From Synechococcus sp. UW140 (GTDB taxonomy: Bacteria; Cyanobacteriota; Cyanobacteriia; PCC-6307; Cyanobiaceae), in contig NZ_UCOB01000024.1 in the NCBI RefSeq assembly GCF_900474295.1, positions 1 to 39,667 of the forward strand: a stretch of DNA of 39,667 nt, in the 5' to 3' direction. This document shows, one piece after another, positions 36,685 through 39,667 of the stretch. A program made the translations under genes and the position numbers. Positions within the stretch are counted from its first letter, which is position 1. Each line of letters starts with the position of its first letter. The notes beneath the pieces are model-generated. The model was not told the origin of the DNA. It worked only from the letters and a program-made list of their open reading frames with translations, and ran no database searches.

Positions 36685-37203
36685 TTAGTTGGTGGTGCTG
36701 GCCGTGAGTGAGCAGGTCTGGCCATTGAGGCTGAGGGCCAGGGTGACGTGCACCGGCATTGAGGGGTCGAGGTTGAGCGGCAGCCGGTGCACGGTGCTGA
36801 AGCGGTTGAGAGGACTCATGTCGGGCTGTTGCGTCCAGGGGAAGAGGTTGGTGTCTGTGGCTTGGTGCCAGGAGGCCTGATCGATCCGCACCTGCTGTGC
36901 TTGCTCACTGGTGTTGTGCAGCTGCAGTTCCACGTTCAGGACATGGGAGTGGCTGGGAGTGGCTGGCGTGCCTGCGCTGATCGAACCAGGCGGCAGAGCG
37001 CCGCCTGGGGACCGAGGGATGGGATCGATCCAGGTGCGTAGGGAGGCCTGGATGGCCCCTGTGTGGCAGGAATTGGCGGACGGCATGCTGGTGGTGCGAA
37101 GGATTGAGCTGAGTCGGTGAGCTGGGGCAAGATCAAGATCTAGGTGCTCGAGCGCTGGCGAGAAGAGAGAGAGTCCGAGCCAGCTGATCAGGATGGACGA
37201 CAT
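36685..37203 (-). CDS. Small hypothetical protein with signal-like N-terminus
   Basis: 172 residues from ATG 37203. The first 17 residues (SSILISWLGLSLFSPA) are hydrophobic and could be a signal peptide, though there is no basic charge before them. The rest is rich in Ser/Thr/Pro and beta-prone segments (HVLNVELQLHN, PVHVTLALSLNGQTC), suggesting an Ig-like or other beta-sandwich fold. Two cysteines (NSCHTG, GQTCSL) could pair. I know no family for it. Read from the left edge of unit 1's transcription it precedes the calpain-like gene on the same strand, so the two may work together (substrate, chaperone or inhibitor; none shown). Confidence 0.65.
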   Translation of the reverse strand: MSSILISWLGLSLFSPALEHLDLDLAPAHRLSSILRTTSMPSANSCHTGAIQASLRTWIDPIPRSPGGALPPGSISAGTPATPSHSHVLNVELQLHNTSEQAQQVRIDQASWHQATDTNLFPWTQQPDMSPLNRFSTVHRLPLNLDPSMPVHVTLALSLNGQTCSLTASTTN

Positions 37204-37240
37204 CGTTGTTGGGTTTGGGCTGGTCCAAGCAAGGAAAAAA

Positions 37241-37266
37241 GGGGGCTGGATGAGCAGCCCCCTTTT
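37241..37266. terminator. Bidirectional rho-independent terminator after calpain-like copy 2
   Basis: GGGGGCTG (37241-37248) pairs perfectly with CAGCCCCC (37255-37262), 6-nt loop, with TTTT following on the plus strand and AAAAAA before it (a T-run on the minus strand). Minus-strand transcripts ending at calpain-like copy 2 would stop here, about 40 bp before the start of the small gene of unit 1. Confidence 0.85.
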
Positions 37267-37297
37267 GGGTCACTGGTTTGATGGCTCAAGGGAGCAT

Positions 37298-39304
37298 TCA
37301 GCTGTTGGAGTATGAGATCCATGCACCGAGCTGACGCAGTTGGAAGTGGGTCAGGCTGAGATGACGTGAATCCCAGGGGTTGCGGATGTCAAAGCGTTCG
37401 GTGGTGGGGTTGTAGCCGACGATCGAATACACATGGCCTTGAACGCCAGTGCTGATGCTGGTGGTTCCAGCGTTGGCATTGGTGGCATTGCTGTTGAAGC
37501 CGCTCACGGTCACCACCCGATTGGAGTTGACCATGTTGACCAGTTCGGTCTGGTTGATGCCGCCGATACCGGACCAGTTGACCTGTTGTGCGCCGTTGCC
37601 GATGCCGGTGATGTGGCCGATGGCTGCGGAGGCGGAGCCCCAGCCGATGCCGGTGTTGCCACTGCCGTAGAAGTTGTTGCCGTCCTGGCCGATGCGGCCG
37701 GACTCATTCACTTGTGCGTAGGCCTTTTCGGCAAGAGCGACCCAGAGCTCGTTGTTGTTGGCGACCACATTGCGGGTGCCGCCATCACCACCGTCGTTGG
37801 CATAGAGATAGGTGCCATCGGAGCGTGTCGCCATCTGGCGGTCGACGGTCACATAATCGACTTTGCCGTTGGTGTTGAAGCGCACAGTCCAGGTGCCGTC
37901 ACCGTTGTCGGTGAACATGTCGTTGATGGCACTGGGCTTGTCATTGGCGGTTCCGGCCAGACCAGCGAGGAAATAGCAGGTGCCGACGGAGCCTTGGCCA
38001 ACATCATCAGCGCTGACGCTGCCATCGGTGAGGGTGCCTGCTGCGGTGGAGTAGGAGCCAGCCAGGGTGCCGCTGCCGTTGCGGTGAATGGCAGGACGGT
38101 CGGTGCCCAGCATGTGCTTACCGATCAGCAGGTTCAGATCGTCTTTGCTGCTGCCAGCGGCGAGATCGCCGAGGGAGTCGCGGATGCTGTCGGAGCCTGT
38201 GTACCACTGGTTGCTGTCGTCATGGAAGACAACTTTTTCGGAGAGGACTTTGATGTCATCGCGCATCAGATGATCGGTGCGGTTCCAGAACTTGCGAAGG
38301 TCGCTGAGTTCGGTTCCCGAGACGGAGCCATAGTCTCCGGCGCTCTTGAGGACGCCGATGACATCATTGCGTGAGAAGGAATTGTCGTATTTGATGGAAT
38401 TTAGGGCTGCATTTTCAACGCTCTTGTCACGGATGAGTCCTTTCAAGCTCCGCTCAAGACCGTTGGCTCGTTTTGAGATGCTGAGGCTATAGCTGGTGGC
38501 GCCATGGCTCCAGGGGCGCTGTTTGTAGCTGTAAGCACGGGCGTAGTAGGTGCCGCGACCCAGATATTTCGAGAAGACTTCAGACCGAGAGCCGCCACGG
38601 TCGGAGAATTTGATGAGGCGTCCGCTGCGATTGTAAAGAGCCAGGCCTGCATCTCTCCTCAAGCCCCGCAGGCCGAAGTTGTAAGTGCCGGATTTGCCAG
38701 CGTAGAATTTAAACCAGTCGTTTTTGTCGCGGTTGCCGCGGTAGGTGTAGCCAATTTGGCCGCGCACATTCTTGCTTTGTCGGTAGACAACATGGCCGAG
38801 ATTGAAGGCATTGCGCCGGCTATCGGTGCGATCAAAGCCTCTGCGTTCGTCGGCAGAAAAGCGTCCGGTGCTGGTGGTGCGGTTGCGGAAGCGACGACCA
38901 CGGGTGCGTCCATCTCTATTGAAGCGGCGTTGGGAGAGGAGGTCATCAACCTCGTCTTGTTCAGCATCGGTGGTGTCACCCCCTTGGATCAGGGTGTCGC
39001 CATCGGAATCGGTGAGTGTTGAGCCGCCACTGTCGCCGATGAGGTCATCGACGGTGTTGCTCATGCGGACGTTGCGTGAGGCAAATGGTGTTGTTGATCC
39101 ACCCATGGCCGGGCCATTGGCTGTGCTCCAGGGGTCCTGCGCCATGTTGGTGCAGAGTTGGTCGGACAGTGCTGATGGGTTGAGCTGATTGTTGTCATTG
39201 AGGCCATAGGCCTGGATGTTTTGTAGATCAGCGCCAGCTTGATTGGGCTGCTTGTTTTGGAGAACGTCCTGGAAGGATTGCTGGTCCTGAGTGGAGTCAA
39301 ACAT
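37298..39304 (-). CDS. Calpain-family (C2) cysteine protease with PPC-like domain, copy 2
   Basis: 668 residues from ATG 39304, identical in protein to copy 1 at 34430-36436, including the full Cys443/His624/Asn642 triad. Reading frames on all strands match at the 2868-bp offset, so silent sites are identical too. Its leader region carries the same palindrome (39410-39425). It ends just before the terminator at 37241-37262. Confidence 0.93.
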   Translation of the reverse strand: MFDSTQDQQSFQDVLQNKQPNQAGADLQNIQAYGLNDNNQLNPSALSDQLCTNMAQDPWSTANGPAMGGSTTPFASRNVRMSNTVDDLIGDSGGSTLTDSDGDTLIQGGDTTDAEQDEVDDLLSQRRFNRDGRTRGRRFRNRTTSTGRFSADERRGFDRTDSRRNAFNLGHVVYRQSKNVRGQIGYTYRGNRDKNDWFKFYAGKSGTYNFGLRGLRRDAGLALYNRSGRLIKFSDRGGSRSEVFSKYLGRGTYYARAYSYKQRPWSHGATSYSLSISKRANGLERSLKGLIRDKSVENAALNSIKYDNSFSRNDVIGVLKSAGDYGSVSGTELSDLRKFWNRTDHLMRDDIKVLSEKVVFHDDSNQWYTGSDSIRDSLGDLAAGSSKDDLNLLIGKHMLGTDRPAIHRNGSGTLAGSYSTAAGTLTDGSVSADDVGQGSVGTCYFLAGLAGTANDKPSAINDMFTDNGDGTWTVRFNTNGKVDYVTVDRQMATRSDGTYLYANDGGDGGTRNVVANNNELWVALAEKAYAQVNESGRIGQDGNNFYGSGNTGIGWGSASAAIGHITGIGNGAQQVNWSGIGGINQTELVNMVNSNRVVTVSGFNSNATNANAGTTSISTGVQGHVYSIVGYNPTTERFDIRNPWDSRHLSLTHFQLRQLGAWISYSNS

Positions 39305-39552
39305 GATGGAGGAGGTGAGTGAGTTGTGAAGGGTGATTCCCTTGTTGAACTCACGATCTCCCGGGATCAATGTTGATGTTGTGAGTGAGATCTCGGCATG
39401 TTGTGATCTTGCTCACAGGTGAGCAGAGAGCGTTTTCGTGATGCCTTTTGGAGGGTTGTGATCGGGTTGAGGAGTGCCCTCAGTGAGGAGCGCCAGCCCT
39501 GAGGCCCAGGAGCCGGTGGCGAGGGGACGGGGCTGGTTGGTCAGTGGATGGA

Positions 39553-39667
39553 TTAGTTGGTGGTGCTGGCCGTGAGTGAGCAGGTCTGGCCATTGAGGCT
39601 GAGGGCCAGGGTGACGTGCACCGGCATTGAGGGGTCGAGGTTGAGCGGCAGCCGGTGCACGGTGCTG
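39553..39667 (-). CDS. Second copy of the small hypothetical gene (5' end outside window)
   Basis: The last 37 codons and TAA (39553-39555) match 36685-36799. The start would lie about 405 bp beyond the right edge, near 40071 on the duplication offset. Presumed to be an intact copy of the 172-residue protein, if unit 2 is complete. Confidence 0.85.
   Translation of the reverse strand, partial: STVHRLPLNLDPSMPVHVTLALSLNGQTCSLTASTTN

Larger units (their letters stand above)
34408..37275. repeat. Tandem duplication unit 1 (2868 bp)
   Basis: Bases 34408 onward match 37276 onward at a fixed offset of 2868 bp, up to the right edge. The left junction is sharp: 34407 (A) differs from 37275 (G). The unit holds one calpain-like gene, the small upstream gene and a terminator at 37241-37262. 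Confidence 0.95.
37276..39667. repeat. Tandem duplication unit 2, cut by the right edge
   Basis: 2392 bp visible of the expected 2868, matching 34408-36799 with no difference noticed. Whether a third copy follows cannot be told. Confidence 0.95.

Noticed and set aside
34565-39022. Plus-strand ORFs of 313 and 172 residues opposite the calpain-like genes
   Set aside because: Shadow frames of GC-rich coding sequence; no start context or family motifs, while the minus strand has the complete protease.
34408-39667. Transposon or integron explaining the duplication
   Set aside because: No transposase, terminal inverted repeats, target-site duplication or att-like site was seen at the junctions; plain tandem duplication is simpler.

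Overview
The window looks like chromosomal DNA of a marine picocyanobacterium (Synechococcus/Cyanobium type). The basis is the gene content: rubA-ycf48-psbEFLJ, ndhCKJ, the Mg-chelatase gene chlD, an MlaF/MlaD-like (TGD3/TGD2-like) pair, a photolyase, and a giant SIGGGGG-repeat surface protein. Genes are densely packed and GC-rich. No tRNA, rRNA, CRISPR array, transposase or phage module was seen.

Layout. 1-9183 (minus) is one continuous reading frame, open to the left edge, for a giant secreted glycine-rich repeat protein (3061 codons visible, C-terminus missing). About forty 'QSIGGGGG' modules of roughly 68 residues are arranged in higher-order blocks of about 831-840 bp; the blocks nearest the left edge are almost identical. 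9335-13493 holds a secreted hypothetical protein, a PhyH-type dioxygenase coupled by an ATGA overlap to a DUF6447-like small protein, a divergent 657-residue protein with a toroid-like C-terminal half, and a Nif11-like small protein. 13580-19290 (plus) is a run of GT2, hisS, GT2, nucleotide-sugar dehydrogenase and sugar epimerase, suggesting surface-polysaccharide synthesis. 19294-22232 (minus) is a zinc-finger-like hypothetical gene and the photosystem II assembly cluster. 22320-24034 (plus) is ndhC-ndhK-ndhJ.

24356-34314 holds a YvcK/CofD-family protein, the MlaF-like ATPase and MCE-domain protein (lipid transport), chlD, folK, an ABC exporter half, a Nudix hydrolase and a photolyase. A bidirectional terminator follows.

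34408-39667 is a tandem duplication with a 2868-bp period. Each unit carries a calpain-family (C2) cysteine protease with a PPC-like domain, plus a small secreted-looking protein encoded just upstream. The two protease copies are identical in protein and appear identical in DNA; the second unit runs off the right edge. The strongest candidates for new biology are this protease/small-protein cassette, the giant repeat protein with its gradient of repeat identity, and the dioxygenase/toroid-protein locus.
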